A stretch of DNA of 64,000 nt from Arctopsyche grandis (Eukaryota; Arthropoda; Insecta; Trichoptera; Hydropsychidae), in NCBI RefSeq assembly GCF_051622035.1, contig NC_135364.1:22099001-22163000 (forward strand), given 5' to 3'. The notes beneath the pieces were generated by a model. It did not search any database and was not told where the DNA came from. It saw only the letters and a program-made list of their open reading frames with translations. The position numbers and the translations under genes are program-made. Shown here one piece after another: positions 48,252 through 59,125 of the stretch (position 1 is the first letter of the stretch; each line of letters starts with the position of its first letter).

Positions 48252-48654
48252 GGTCTACGTGACGAGCCAGAATGTTAAATTACAGAAAACACAAATATCG
48301 GAAGGCAATGATTGAAAATCGAAAGATCTTAAGTCGAAAGATCAAAAAAAAGGGTGCATGGTAAACGGTACATACTCACGTACATACTCACTTAATTTGC
48401 GCGAGCAGGGTACAACAGGAACAAGAGGAACAGGCTTTTCCTCCCGTATTCTGCGCGCGCACATTAATACGGGAGGAAAAGCCTGCTCCTCTTGTTCCTG
48501 TTGTATCCTGCTCGCGCAAATTTACTAAGTGAGTATGTACCGTTTACCATGCACCCTTTTTTTATCTTTCGACTTAAGATCTTTCGATTTTCGATCTTTG
48601 CCTTCCGATATTTGCGTTTTCTGTAATTTAACATTCCGGCTCGTCACGGAGACC
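48252..48654. repeat. Giant near-perfect palindrome, about 190-bp arms
   Basis: Starting at GGTCTACGTGACGAGCC and ending with the complement, the left arm (48252-48450) and right arm (48455-48654) match through CTTAAGTCGAAAGATC, GGTGCATGGTAAACGGTACA and GAGGAAAAGCCTG. The centre is GCGCGCGCACATTAAT. No open frame. Probably a foldback MITE; no clear target duplication was seen. Confidence 0.85.
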
Positions 48655-50261
48655 GGAATTTCATACACAAACAAATCAATTAAATAAATAAAAACAAGTA
48701 CATATGAGACGAAGAAAGAATTGGTTTTGACTGCAACACATCAACATACGCACATTTCAACGATTTTATTTTTAATGCAATTTAAATTCATAATTTTTAT
48801 AAAGTAATTATTAAATTTAAAAGGAGTCGAAGTCGGCTACGACTTCGACTCCGACTACACAGCCCTGCAAAGACGTAGATTATTTAAAGATCAAACAAAT
48901 AATCAGATTACTTAAAGATCATCACTGAAACCTTAAGATAATTAAATGTCTGATTAAATTTTGTAGAAAAGCCAAATTCCGTATCAATTAGTAATGAACA
49001 GGAGTATCATCGAAAATACAAGGATTTCGCTAATCTTAATTTAAACTACACAATCCAGGCAACCCACTACTACATCTTATGCCAATGTACATAATTACTG
49101 TCTTATCTACTTCTAGAGACTTGATCCTACATTTATTTTGCAAACTAGGCGATGGTTTACTTACCATACAAATTCAACCACAGTTTGCTTCAAAACCAAA
49201 CAATCAAGCCAGAGTCTGGTTTATCATGCTGCTATTTACAAAAAAAAAAAACTTACTCATTGCAAAAGATAATTTTGCGGTTGTTTTACTACATTGTTTA
49301 AAATTACATTATTATGTATGTATATAGAAAGTTTACCGTAGTCGGTTTTTCGTTTTTAAAACATTGCTCACATATTTTGTTATTTATGTAATATTACAAT
49401 GACATTAAATTACGAACGCTCTGTGACGCAGTTGCGTAAATACGCGTAGAAGACGAACTTCGTGCACTTGCGCATTCCCAACATTCAATTTGGGGAATAT
49501 TGATTGTAGGCCGGAAAAAAGGACCTGGTTAGGGGAACATCTAACATTTACCACCGTGTGCACGAGTTTCACATTCTGTATCTGAAATACACCAATATTT
49601 GATTTGATAACGGCGATAGCATTGATCCCGCGATACCCATCCAATTTCACTTTCGTTTTAACAATTCAAATCAATTCCAGTACTTCATACTTTGTATTTT
49701 CATACGAAAGTATTCAGTGCAAGAATTATTGCTCCTATTTGAAAGTATAATGTAAATTGTTAAGGTCAAAGTTTAAAGGTCTTCGTGGATCACCCATGCA
49801 AGTGCGTTAATGGTTAATGAACAACAACATTGTTAAATAACTACTTATTGATACAGTTTAGCGGAATATACATGCTATGTCTTTTCGGGATCTTTTAAAA
49901 CAACATTTTATATGTTTACGTACTATTTTGATGTAAGTCTACATGGAAATGACAAAATATGTAAATTTCAGGTTACAACTTCAACGCTGAAACCAACTGC
50001 TAGTGGAATAATCTACATACACATTACACACTCTTGACAAAAATATTCCCTGTCCTCTTATCTATCCATTTATAACTAATAGCTACTTGTTGAAATGTAA
50101 ACTTCTTTGCGAAAGGTTTGTTGTTGTCTTTTGGGAGTTTACATGCAAGTGTAATTTATGACCAAAACATTAGTGCGTTTCCGTCTTATACACAAACTGC
50201 TTACGAAATCAGAATTACAACTTCATAAAACACTGAAAGGATTCTCTCCCTTCTTGCTTCA
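48655..50261. other. Intergenic, no gene recognised
   Basis: Contains a small hairpin GGAGTCGAAGTCG / CGACTTCGACTCC at about 48822-48852, a motif seen at ends of other dispersed repeats. The rest is AT-rich with no coding or RNA signal recognised. Confidence 0.4.
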
Positions 50262-51085
50262 TCATCATCAACTACAGCCATTCACCATCCACTGCTGGAT
50301 AAAGGCCTCTCCAACACGCTACCACTTGTCTCTGTTTTGCGCAACTCTCATCCATCTCACCACACACACTTTCCTAATTTTGTCCACCCATCTTCCCTGC
50401 GGTTTTCGTTTTACCCTTTGCATTCTCTCGGGTATCCACTGCTGGATGAGGGCCTCTCCAACACGCTTCCACTCGTCACTGTTATGTGCAACTTTCATCC
50501 ATCTCACTCCACACATTTTCCTAATTTCGTCTACCCATCTTCCCTGCGGTCTTCCTTTTACGCTTTTGCATTCTCTTGGGTACCATTCTAGCACTTCTTT
50601 TGTCCAACTTTCGTCCATTCTTCTAGCCATGTGGCCCGCCCATTGCCATTTCAATATCTTTATTCTATCCGATATGTAGACACCGGATATTCACAGTGCT
50701 ATCCATTGTTCCATTGTTGTAAATCCTTTGTAAAAAAGGTTCGGCAAACCTTTAACAATGCATTTACAACCTTTGAACAATACGCGGCACCTTCTGGGTC
50801 CGGTGACTACCGATATGTCCACTACCCTTGTCATACTTCTCACCCACGTGTTCCGCTTCCTGTCTTTCCTCTTTATGTCTAACATTTATATGCTAGACAT
50901 AAAGAGGAAAGTACGTATTGTATGGAACGTTATCGTTCCATACTTATTTGAATGCATTGGACTTTATATAGCATTTTGACGTTCAATGTCCTGGTTTCAA
51001 ATCCATACGTCATCACTGGCAGAACGCATTGATCAAAGATCTTTTTCTTCAGGCCCTTATTGCTTACGAAATCTTAAACGGTTTT
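50262..51085 (-). pseudogene. RTE-type LINE reverse transcriptase C-terminus, truncated and interrupted
   Basis: On the minus strand KKIFDQCVLPVMTYGFET (about 51065-51000), then RKDRKRNTWVRSM (about 50875-50835), then ILKWQWAGHMARR and RPQGRWVDEIRK (50654 onward) are the C-terminal hallmarks of RTE-clade reverse transcriptases. The final module (GRPQGRWVDEIRK ... GEALIQQWIPE) is tandemly duplicated, ending near 50272 at QQWMVNGCS-stop. ATGATGATGA, a typical RTE tail, follows. A 132-bp MITE (50678-50809) interrupts the frame and other breaks are present. The 5' end of the element is missing. Confidence 0.85.
50678..50809. mobile_element. Short Mutator-like MITE, copy d, inside RTE pseudogene
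   Basis: 132 bp with core AAGGTTCGGCAAACCTTT and ends ACACCGGA / TCCGGTGACT, flanked by a perfect 9-bp repeat CCGATATGT (50669-50677 and 50810-50818). The flanks resume the reverse-transcriptase reading on each side, which shows the exact insertion site. Confidence 0.9.
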
Positions 51086-51594
51086 TGGTTTTAATTCAAA
51101 ACTGCCGTTTAGGTTTTCATATTAAAAGTCTTACTGTTTTGTACCAAAATGATCTACATTTCGATACACAATATAGTATTTTCATTGGTAAATACGTAGG
51201 TGTAGGTAGGTATATAAACTTTGAGCTGATATGGTTAGCCAGATATAACTTAATTATACAACTCGACTCATATATGTACATATGTACCTAGGTAGCCCAG
51301 AAGGACTTATCTATTTCACATAAAACGTCGAATCAGAACAAAGAAAGTCCTTGATTGATACCCAGGAGATTTCTATATATCCCACACCCAATCAATACCG
51401 CACGCACGGTCGCCCAGATTCGACTTGCTCAATCCGCTAGGAGTAGGTAGGTACTCACAACATAATTACAAAGTAGGAAAAGTACTTTGGGTCAACCCAC
51501 CTAATGCGTAATATAATGTACAAGAGATCTTCATCTACATTGTGGGTGTGGGTGGGTTACGACAACGCGTCACAAGTTTCGACTCCGACCTTCG

Positions 51595-52185
51595 ATGCCT
51601 TCACTCCTACAACCGGAGACGTATTCTGCAGTAAGGTTCGGTAAGGTTGGTGACCCGAGGGCCTGGAATCGGCCCTTTATCCCCCCCGAAAATTGGGGCA
51701 AGCTAGGGCTGGTACCTAACCACAAGCACCCCGTTTGGCAGTGGGGGCGGCTGACTGCAGAGCCCTGCCCTGGAACCCAGCCCCGGGCTGACGTCACCGG
51801 CGTAGGGCAAAACCCTCGGCCGTGCACACGTGCTCCGAGGGTTTTGCCCTACGACCTAAATAGAGGTCGTTCGACTCATTTGTGTGCGCATCCGAACGGG
51901 AGACCCGAACTACTGCACAAGGCTATCGACATACACAAAAAAAAAACACGCGCGCGCGCACACTCTCCATGCGGTTTGTTGACCCCACTGGAACAACAAA
52001 GAGTTACAAAAAATAAAAACGAAGAAGAGCGAGGGAGAAAGACGATGAAAAGTACCAAAAAAAAAATGGGGGCCGATGAAATTCGGCTGTCGTTCCGATG
52101 CGCGTCCGATGCACTCTCGTTGGTGGAACGTTGCGACGTTTCACTTGTTGGTCGAGTGCATACAATGGGTTTTACTTGCCGTTAA
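51595..52185 (+). other. GC-rich block with open frame, CRE and hairpin
   Basis: A 196-codon open frame starts at 51595 but translates to Pro/Arg/Lys-rich sequence without a recognised domain. The block contains a perfect CRE TGACGTCA (about 51789-51796), a strong hairpin (51801-51853) and a CGCGCGCGC run. CpG-rich character suggests a promoter or untranslated first exon. A coding role is not supported. Confidence 0.35.
51801..51853. promoter_or_regulatory. Perfect 19-bp-stem hairpin with CACGTG loop
   Basis: CGTAGGGCAAAACCCTCGG and its exact complement are separated by a 15-nt loop that contains GTGCAC and CACGTG. The two arms are identical, which is unexpected by chance. Function unknown. 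Confidence 0.6.
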
Positions 52186-52565
52186 GGAAAAAGGATTGGC
52201 GTACTTCGATGGGTCAGGTCGTGCAAATTAATGAAGAGTAATTGTGAGTGGCTTGGTGCTAATACATAGACCCAGTTGGAAATTGGGTTATGCTCTGTAT
52301 GCTTCATACATAGATGTTGACTTAGGTATCAATTTATATACCTACCGTATCAAGAGAACCATTGAAACTGATAATATAATTATATATAAATGCTGATTTT
52401 AAGCATTTTCAGTTATTCTATTATGATGCGATGCACTCGGGCATTCAGAATAGACTGACATAAATTTATATATAACTTGTGACAAATTTGAACAAAAATT
52501 TTGTCTACCGCGCATTTTATTTAAAAAGCATACAATAAAAATAATTCGGATGTGACCAACCCACC

Positions 52566-53599
52566 ACTTTATCTATGTATTTGAGGAATATAAGAAGGTT
52601 ACAAAACAAAATTCGATGATTAAACATATGTTCGATGATTATACACGTTCACACATACTGGCTATGAGAGTACTTTCGATACAAATTGAGCGCAAATCTA
52701 GGGAAATTTTCGGATTTTGTTCAAATTTTTTTTATTACTTCAAATCAAGATAAATATTTTACACATTAAATATCAAGAAAATAAAAATAATTTAAAAGGT
52801 CAAAATAAAATAATGAAATATTGTCTTAAAAAAATTACTACTTCCGGTTTACAAATTCTGACCAAAACCTTATCAAGTTTTTGGTCATACAGAATATAAA
52901 TACAAATTTTTAGCTTGATACGTTCAGGGGTGTGGTCTCAACATTTTTGACTTTTCTAAGAGGAAAATATCCCACTTCTGGTTTATTAAATTTAGTGATT
53001 TTTTTTATTTTCATCACATTGATACAATAATTATACTTGAATTTTTTCGTGAAGAGCACACATGTTTAAAGGGTCGAAAAAAATTGCGGAAGAAAAATCG
53101 AACAGGAGTAAACTGCCACTTCCGGTTGATGGATGCTTATCAAATTCTATACATAGGTTGATATTAAGCTTAAACATCTAGATATGAAATTTCAGGTTAA
53201 TAAACCCAAAGGTTTCCGAGAAAAACTAAATAAAAAATATAAAAGTAAAAAAAATTCAGTCTGGTTCGGTTAGCGGTTTGGGAGATAATTGAATTCAAAA
53301 ACTTAAAAAAAAGGGTACCTATAAAGGGAGGTACCATTTCTGGTACCAAACTTAAAAATTTGAAAAAAATTAAAGTCGTATCGATAAGAATGTCAGTTAC
53401 TGATACTAAGTTTCAGTTCGATAGGACGAACGGTGTTCAAAAAATCCCCAAAACTCACAGAAACACAGACATTTTTTTCTAGATAACGAAAACGTGATCA
53501 GTGATCGATTCTGAGTTCGAATCAGTCAAAATCTCGATTTCGAATTTTCGCATGATTAAAAAACTTCATCTATTGTTACTACACGTACATAGATAAAGT
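52566..53599. mobile_element. 1-kb DNA element with ACTTTATCTATGTA ends
   Basis: Begins ACTTTATCTATGTA and ends TACATAGATAAAGT (1034 bp). A subterminal ACTTCATCTATTGTTACTAC lies next to the right end and recurs with that end at 28617-28655. The interior has repeated CACTTCCGGTT/CACTTCTGGTT and runs of short non-coding sequence. No transposase frame. Superfamily not assigned; no target duplication seen. Confidence 0.65.
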
Positions 53600-55435
53600 A
53601 ATTAAAAGCAAAATATATAATATGCTTTATCTTGAAATATTATATCTTATTATAAATAAAATGACCACTGTAATTATACATTTAAGTGTTGACTCATACG
53701 TAATTAGAATCAAAATCTCATAATCACACAACTTACATCATCACGATTGAATGAAGGTCTCTTGATTTCCTTTCGGTTCTTTTAAAACTTTCATTCACTG
53801 CGCCCACACATTTTCCATAGTTCGTCTGTATTATTATAATAGATAAAACCCAATCTACCGTATTTTAAAATGAAAAATAAAGTATTGAAAGGTGAATAGA
53901 CTTGCGATTTAAGGAAAATGAGTGAAATAAAACGGATGAAAGTCGCCCAAAATGGGCTTCTTGCCCATTCATGAAGATTCGAGAGGCTTTCGAACAGTAG
54001 TTGTTGGTGAAAGGTTGATGATATACGAGGATGAATCAATAATGTTGTTTTAATTTAACATCACGATTGTTGCGCGCGCACACATATCATTGTAGTCTTT
54101 GAGTTTTTGAGTTGTTGAGATATTTTTACATAATACAGAATATCAACAAATTCCAACTTTATTGAAAAAGTTATGAAGATTCGACTTGTATTTAATTAGT
54201 TGTTTCGATCATTCAATATAAGGCTAGCATCAAAAGGCGTTTAATCTTTGACCGTCCCTGTCAATACACAGATACATATCCAAAACAATGAGCGAAGTTA
54301 AATAATAGTATAATAACAAAACACAAAGAAATCATAATTACATTACGACACTTTGATAACAGGTCTATATATCTATAAATAAATACAATTTTAGTCAAAA
54401 TGTTGCATTTGATGAAAAACCTTCACAATCAAGGTTAACCATCGAAAATAAAGTGTGCATAATGGAAAAAATGACACAAAAACTTAAAAACCACAACACT
54501 TCAACGATTCAGAATCATTCAGCGGAAAAATTGTGCTCAAATTGAGATGCTGATGCTAAAATGGCGAAACATTCCCTTGATTAGGACACGCAAAGTACCT
54601 TTTTCGGGCCTACCTCGACCCCTTCCCTAAAATTTACTTCCCCTTGTGCTCGTATCGATTTTCTCAACTACGTACTACGCAACGTTACAATAAAATCTTT
54701 CGACGCCTAAATTACAACCGTCAAAGACCTGCGCATTCAAATTGAACGAGGACAACAAAGTCGAGTCGTAAATTGGCCGCAGCAAAAGCAAATTGTTTAA
54801 AAACTCCTCGACTGACCGTATATATGTAATATTCGATGCAAGCATTGAGCACTTATGGATCAAGATGTTCAAACAGCGATATTGGAATTTTGTTGTTAGA
54901 GCATAAACAAAGTAGATTAAATAATATAAATAGGCTATATAAAATCACCAAAAAACCTGGAGATTGTGCGCAAAATAGTGCCGTCTCGCTCGCACGCTCA
55001 CGGCCGTGCATGGAGCGAGCGAGAGGTAAACATCGCGGAGTGTGCACGCTCCGAGCGAAAACCATTCGTGTTTTTTTTTCGAGGCGACGCGCATATTGCC
55101 AACCTTTAAATTCGAATCGTATCGTTGCAGAGTGAGTGTGTGTGTGGAAAAAATATATCGTAAATATATCGTACGATGCGCTGAAATTATCGTAACGTAA
55201 TTCATTATCGGCATGAATAAAGAATTGCTTAATTCAGTTAAATTCGAAAACAGCGATTAGGTTAGTGATTATTTTTTTATAAAATAATCACACAAATTCG
55301 TATCTATTTGCAGATAACTTTTTTTACACAGGTATGTTTTCATATATTGTTACAACAACAACCATATTTATTTATGAATTGAAATTAACACGCATTAAAA
55401 AGTATTTAATTATTGATGATCAGTTAGGTGAATAT
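53600..55435. other. Intergenic; CpG-rich candidate promoter near 54975-55130
   Basis: Mostly AT-rich. The segment 54975-55130 is CpG-rich (CTCGCTCGCACGCTCACGGC and GAGGCGACGCGC) and may mark a transcription start. Frames overlapping it on both strands have no recognised product. A TGTGTGTGTG run follows near 55135. Confidence 0.35.
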
Positions 55436-55660
55436 CAGTGGCGGCTCGTCCATATGGGCTGCGGGTTTGCAGTCCTCCCAGTACAGTACAAATGCATGCT
55501 ATGTTTTGTCGTCCACATACGCTGCGGGCTGCAGCCCTCCCAGTTTAATACATGTGCACGTTATTTTTGCTTACATTTGATCATCAGTTTGGTTAATGAA
55601 CTACTACAGCCTGATTAAACTCTGCAGCCCCCCATTATGAAATCTGACGAGCCGCTACTG
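55436..55660. mobile_element. hAT-type MITE, CAGTGGCGGCTCGTC ends
   Basis: 225 bp with ends CAGTGGCGGCTCGTC and GACGAGCCGCTACTG. The flanks GTGAATAT (55428-55435) and GTAAATAC (55661-55668) agree at 6 of 8 bases. An internal GCTGCGGG..GCAG..CCTCCCAGT block is duplicated. Confidence 0.8.
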
Positions 55661-56098
55661 GTAAATACCCATGTATATATGATGTTCATAGAATGTCAAT
55701 GAAATAAATACATATTTGTAAAACGACAACTCTGATTTTTTAATTTCCGCAAAATATATGTATTTATTTACGTAATGAATTTTAATTGGTGAATCATTTG
55801 TTGGACGCTCGTAATTATCTCGTCAAAAAGTACCAAGTTTCAATTGTTTAAATATATTTCAATTTGTAATTTCTTAATGCGATGGTTAAACTCGTTTATG
55901 CTCATGAGCGTTTTAAAAAGGAATAGCCGGCTTTAGACGCTTTGATTTATAAAAACATAGCCTTGTAAAAAAAATATGAATTCAGATTAGGTACTGAAAT
56001 AAATTACATGCAGCAGTCATTTTGGTAATGGTGGCCATTTTGATTTGACGATAGACAATCCCGTGAGCGCACTATGTTCTTACAGCCAAAACTATAAT

Positions 56099-56367
56099 GG
56101 TTCGGTGATTACATCCCAAATGTGAATCGCTACTATGATAACCACCGCTGCGAAAATCGCTCGCGCGGATCTCTGTCGTACGAAAATTCGTCGCACAGGA
56201 AAATTGCCGTATAGAAAACTGCCCAATTAAAAAAATCATTTGCTGAGCAATATTTGGGTAGTTTTCGGTACGGCAATTTTCCTGTACGACAGGAGATCCT
56301 CGAAAGCGATTTTCGTAGCGGCGGTTATCCTGGTAGCGATTCACATTTGGGATGTAACCCATTTACC
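56099..56367. mobile_element. Palindromic MITE, GGTTCGGTGATTACATCCC family, complete
   Basis: 269 bp with ends GGTTCGGTGATTACATCCC and GGGATGTAACCCATTTACC. The arms continue through AATGTGAATCGCTAC and AGGAAAATTGCCGTA. The two ends (GGTTCGGTGATTA and GGTAAATGGGTTA) parallel the two ends of the GGTAAACGG family, so the families are probably related. Confidence 0.75.
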
Positions 56368-56394
56368 GCTATATTACATATACATCTAATATAT

Positions 56395-57317
56395 AATTTC
56401 GAAAGAGACTTGGTATGTAATGTTGGTTGGTAACATTGAAAACAAATCAAAGTTTCTATGACGACGATTCAATTAATATTTTTTTTGATCCAAATAAATT
56501 TAATAAAAAAAAACAAATAAATTACTATTAGATTCGCCATGTTTAAGCTGTTTATATTACAAATACTGAGCGAAGCCGGGCAAAACCGTGAAGCGATTCT
56601 TGAGGTACATCAGTAGCCGTTTTGGATTATCCTATACTTCCTATGAAGATGCTTGTAGGTGTCAGCATCTACTTCCACTTGTCAAAAGAAGGGAGATAGC
56701 TGACATCTCAACAATTTTGAACATCCTTAACGGCTCGATTGACTGTCCTCAATTATTGAGCAGACTATTATTGCGTGTGCCAAATAGAATGACTAGATGT
56801 AATGATCTCCTTTACATACCTAATACTTTTTCTAATTATGGAAGAAGCTCATTCATCTGGCGTGCAAGCTCTACCGTCAACACACTAATTTTAACAATTT
56901 CTACGTTTGACTTATTTAATATTAATGCTATACAAGCTAGAGTGATTATTGCAAATTTGTTTTTCGATGATTAATTTTATTGAAAATTTACGATTGTGAT
57001 TATGAATTTTTATTTTGAGGTATTTATTTTGTCTTTTTGTTATATATTATATTATTTTTATTATTTCATAATTTTTATCATATTATTATTCTTATTATTT
57101 TGATATTTTTATTATACTGTTATTTCTATTTTTTTCTTTTTGTTTTCTCTAACTATCTTACTCTATTATCATTTTTGTTTCTTATTTTAAATGTTTGAGC
57201 TTTTTTTTACCTATATGTGAAAATTATTAATGGTTTACTTAACATAATTATGTTTTTTTACTATCAATCTATGTAACTTAATAAACTGTAAATTTTCCAA
57301 ATAAATAAAACAACTAG
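56395..57317 (+). mobile_element. Helitron-like element interrupted by a truncated LINE
   Basis: Begins TCTAATATATAATTTCGAAA at 56395. GAGCGAAGCCGGGCAAAACC occurs at about 56567-56586, after which the LINE intervenes. The last bases AAAACAACTAG resume at 57307-57317, directly abutting the next element's TCTAAT. Without the insert the element is about 200 bp. Confidence 0.7.
56587..57310 (+). pseudogene. 5'-truncated LINE (Jockey/R1-like), C-terminus of reverse transcriptase
   Basis: The frame 56588-56974 begins mid-protein (KRFLRYISSRFGLSY) and contains the conserved KRREIADISTILNILNGSID and CPQLL..RVPNRMTR block found at the C-terminus of Jockey-group LINE polymerases. It ends at a normal stop. 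A 330-bp T-rich 3' region and an AAATAAATAAAA tail follow. AAAAC on both sides may be the target duplication. Only the last 128 codons remain. Confidence 0.8.
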
Positions 57318-57556
57318 TCTAATATATAATTTCGAAAGAGTCTTCGTATGTAAGTCTTCGTATGTAAGTATGTAAGGTTTAGGTGGTAGAATCTGTGACG
57401 TTTAATTTAATAAAAAAAAAAAACAAATGAATATTCAAATAAATTTATATAAAATAAAACTATTCAAATAAATTTAATAAAATGTTTACTATTAGATTCG
57501 CCACGTTTATTGTGTTTATATTACAAATATAGAGCGAAGTCGGGTAAAACCACTAT
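57318..57556 (+). mobile_element. Short Helitron-like element, tandem to the previous one
   Basis: Starts TCTAATATATAATTTCGAAA immediately after the CTAG of the previous element and ends GAGCGAAGTCGGGTAAAACC then ACTAT. The terminal CTAT rather than CTAG is probably a base change. TATGTAAG repeats lie near its left end. Confidence 0.65.
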
Positions 57557-58025
57557 CATATCAGAAAGTACTAGGCAATAAGTTTGAAATTGTCGAGATA
57601 ATTTGAACGGGGGATGTAGTTCTTGTGCCAACGGTTGGCGAGGTATGCCACGCGCCGGAACGGGCCCACATTTGACTTTGGTTGAACTTGTGTCGCCTGC
57701 AGACGGCTATCTGTGTTGGGGAAGGTTATACTGGCCAGTGCACTGGAGGAGCCGCACCGCGGTCCGCTCAGACACGTGCCTCAACACCATGGGTCAACGG
57801 CCACTCTCTTTTTCATCTTTCAAGGCATTTCACCGGATACAACATTACACGTGCGTTCGCGCTCGCATTCACGTTACCATTACCCTTCAATTATGCCATT
57901 ATTTTTAATACACACACACACACACACATACACACGCATACCAACCCACGCTCATCAGTCATCATCCGCTACTATCGACCAACAATGGATCGGTACGTTA
58001 TGAAAATTCATTTATATCACATGTA
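57557..58025. other. GC-richer insert with CA microsatellite
   Basis: Contains overlapping frames (57603-57908, 57682-58029, 57713-58003) in all three plus phases, none with a recognisable product. A CACACA run lies at about 57910-57935. It sits between Helitron-like termini and could be captured host sequence, but no source gene was recognised. Confidence 0.35.
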
Positions 58026-58072
58026 CTAGTCGTTTTACCCGGCTTCGCTCAGTATTTGTAATATAATAACAG
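58026..58072 (-). mobile_element. Helitron-like 3' terminus, inverted
   Basis: On the minus strand: TTATATTACAAATACTGAGC, GAAGCCGGGTAAAACG, ACTAG. A lone terminus in the opposite orientation, adjoining the repeat at 58084-58180. Confidence 0.65.
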
Positions 58073-58083
58073 TTTTGATTTTT

Positions 58084-58180
58084 AAATGCTTTTTATTATT
58101 ACTAAATTATGTTCACAATACATCTTATATCTATTTTAATAGCTACTGATCTACTGATCATTTTCTATTTTACAATTTTA
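58084..58180 (+). repeat. Dispersed repeat also at 6056-6150
   Basis: About 97 bp including TGTTCACAATACATCTTATA and CTACTGATCTACTGATCATT, nearly identical to the copy upstream of the KIAA0513-family gene. It may be the interior of the inverted element ending at 58026. Confidence 0.6.
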
Positions 58181-58426
58181 AATTAATTTTGTATTATATC
58201 TAATCTATAATTTGGAAAGAGACTTTGTATGTAAATATCCTTGGTCGTCGTCGTCGTCGTCTTCGTCGTCTTCGTCGTCGTCGTCCGTAGATCGGTGACG
58301 TCATCGAACACGTGATTCGATTTTTTTTTTTTTCGATCCATGGGCGCCGATTTGTTTTTTTCGATTCAATGGATTCACCCCCGCGGGGGCGCAAAGCGAG
58401 TAGTTTCATGGGGCCCCGCCAGGGGC

Positions 58427-59125
58427 GCCACAAGGGGCGCAGCCCCGTGGGGCCCCAGCCTCATGGGGCGCAGCCCCATGGGGCTCAAAAGGGGGCGCCA
58501 CGAGGGGCGCAGCCTCATGGGGCGCAGCCCCATGGGGCTCAAAAGGGGGCGCCACGAGGGGCGCAGCCCCGTGGGGCCCCGGGGGGGCCCAGCCTCATGG
58601 GGCGCAGCCCCATGGGGCTCAAAAGGGGGCGCCACAAGGGGCGCAGCCCCGTGGGGCCCCGGGGGGGCCCAGCCTCATGGGGCGCAGCCCCATGGGGCTC
58701 AAAAGGGGGCGCCACAAGGGGCGCAGCCCCGTGGGGCCCCGAAGGGGGCCCGGGGGGCCCAGCCTCATGGGGCGCAGCCCCATGGGGCTCAAAAGGGGGC
58801 GCCACAAGGGGCGCAGCCCCGTGGGGCCCCGGGGGGGCCCAGCCTCATGGGGCGCAGCCCCATGGGGCTCAAAAGGGGGCGCCACATGGGGCGCAGCCCC
58901 GTGGGGCCCCGAAGGGGGCCCGGGGGGCCCAGCCTCATGGGGCGCAGCCCCATGGGGCTCAAAAGGGGGCGCCACAAGGGGCGCAGCCCCGTGGGGCCCC
59001 GAAGGGGGCCCGGGGGGCCCAGCCTCATGGGGCGCAGCCCCATGGGGCTCAAAAGGGGGCGCCACAAGGGGCGCAGCCCCGTGGGGCCCCGAAGGGGGCC
59101 CGGGGGGCCCAGCCTCATGGGGCGC
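58427..59125 (+). repeat. GC-rich tandem array, 80/90-bp unit, copy 1
   Basis: AGCCTCATGGGGCGCAG recurs at 58457, 58511, 58591, 58671, 58761, 58841, 58931, 59021 and 59111. Spacing is 80 or 90 bp apart from the first, shortened 54-bp unit. The 10-bp difference is a GAAGGGGGCC block. Each unit contains GGGGCGCAGCCCC hairpins and several G-runs. Nearly all frames on both strands are open. Confidence 0.95.

Noticed and set aside
51595-52185. 196-codon gene
   Set aside because: No recognised domain; contains the perfect hairpin and homopolymer runs, and the openness is explained by GC content.
56567-56600. Similarity of CGTGAAGCGATTC to the U6 snRNA 3' region
   Set aside because: The sequence is the start of the truncated LINE frame (KRFLRY); the match is short and there is no other U6 sequence.
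57603-58029. 100-115-codon genes
   Set aside because: All three frames are open over a GC-richer insert with a CA microsatellite; no homology is recognisable.
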